Positions 20,390 through 20,465 of a stretch of DNA of 20,465 nucleotides are shown here, in pieces. The position numbers were made by a program, and so were the translations under genes. The DNA is from Pigoraptor chileana (lineage: Eukaryota > Opisthokonta > Filasterea): positions 5,803-26,267 of the forward strand of contig CALSCR010001011.1 in NCBI GenBank assembly GCA_943704495.1, read 5' to 3'. The notes below the pieces were generated by a model. It had not been told where the DNA came from. It saw nothing but the letters and a program-made list of their open reading frames with translations, and did no database searches. Within the stretch, counting starts at the first letter, position 1. Each line of letters opens with the position of its first letter.

Positions 20390-20465
<76 letters not shown>
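20390..20465. repeat. CA microsatellite at the right window edge
   Basis: An uninterrupted CA run of about 75 bases that continues to the last base. Its true length is unknown because the window stops inside it. Confidence 0.95.

Overview
This window is nuclear DNA from a unicellular eukaryote. Six protein-coding genes can be read, five of them cut by many short introns (about 110 to 400 nt). Exons are GC-rich and conserved. Intron transcripts are rich in T and G. Donors are mostly GTGNGT or GTRNGT and acceptors end in CAG. No rRNA, tRNA, CRISPR or transposon was found. The source cannot be fixed from sequence alone. The GC-rich exons, TG-rich introns and microsatellite content would fit an amoebozoan of the Acanthamoeba/Balamuthia type, but this is a weak inference.

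Layout from left to right: (1) the 3' part of a GSK3-family kinase gene on + (exons from 64 to 2225, 5' end outside the window); (2) a 1.7 kb convergent intergenic region holding a diverged tandem duplication with hairpins; (3) eIF3i, the WD40 subunit of translation initiation factor 3, on - (6075 to 3967; initiator exon not settled, candidate ATG at 6391-6389); (4) cystathionine beta-synthase on -, 13 exons (10745 to 6774), complete and with an animal-like N-terminal haem-ligand motif; (5) a 1394-residue bromodomain protein with DDT/WHIM (CECR2-like) modules on -, two exons (15432 to 11074); (6) the N-terminal acetyltransferase NAA50 on +, three exons (16103 to 17014); (7) VPS26C (DSCR3), the arrestin-like subunit of the Retriever endosomal recycling complex, on -, seven exons (19991 to 17608). 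Both window ends lie in simple repeats: poly-C plus TC on the left, a CA run on the right.

The genes are unrelated housekeeping functions (signalling, translation, sulfur amino acid metabolism, chromatin, protein acetylation, endosomal sorting), as is usual in a compact eukaryotic genome. There is no operon-like system. Exon models were built by hand: every junction was chosen so that the phase closes and the joined protein matches the known family. The summed coding lengths divide by three for all genes (297+, about 322, 515, 1394, 161 and 295 residues).

The most notable signals are an apparent AT-AC intron in VPS26C for which no GT-AG alternative exists in frame, conserved haem and CXXC motifs in the protist CBS, a bromodomain placed before DDT/WHIM modules, a strong excess of the palindrome TCACGTGA, and strand-composition switches that appear to mark transcript boundaries.
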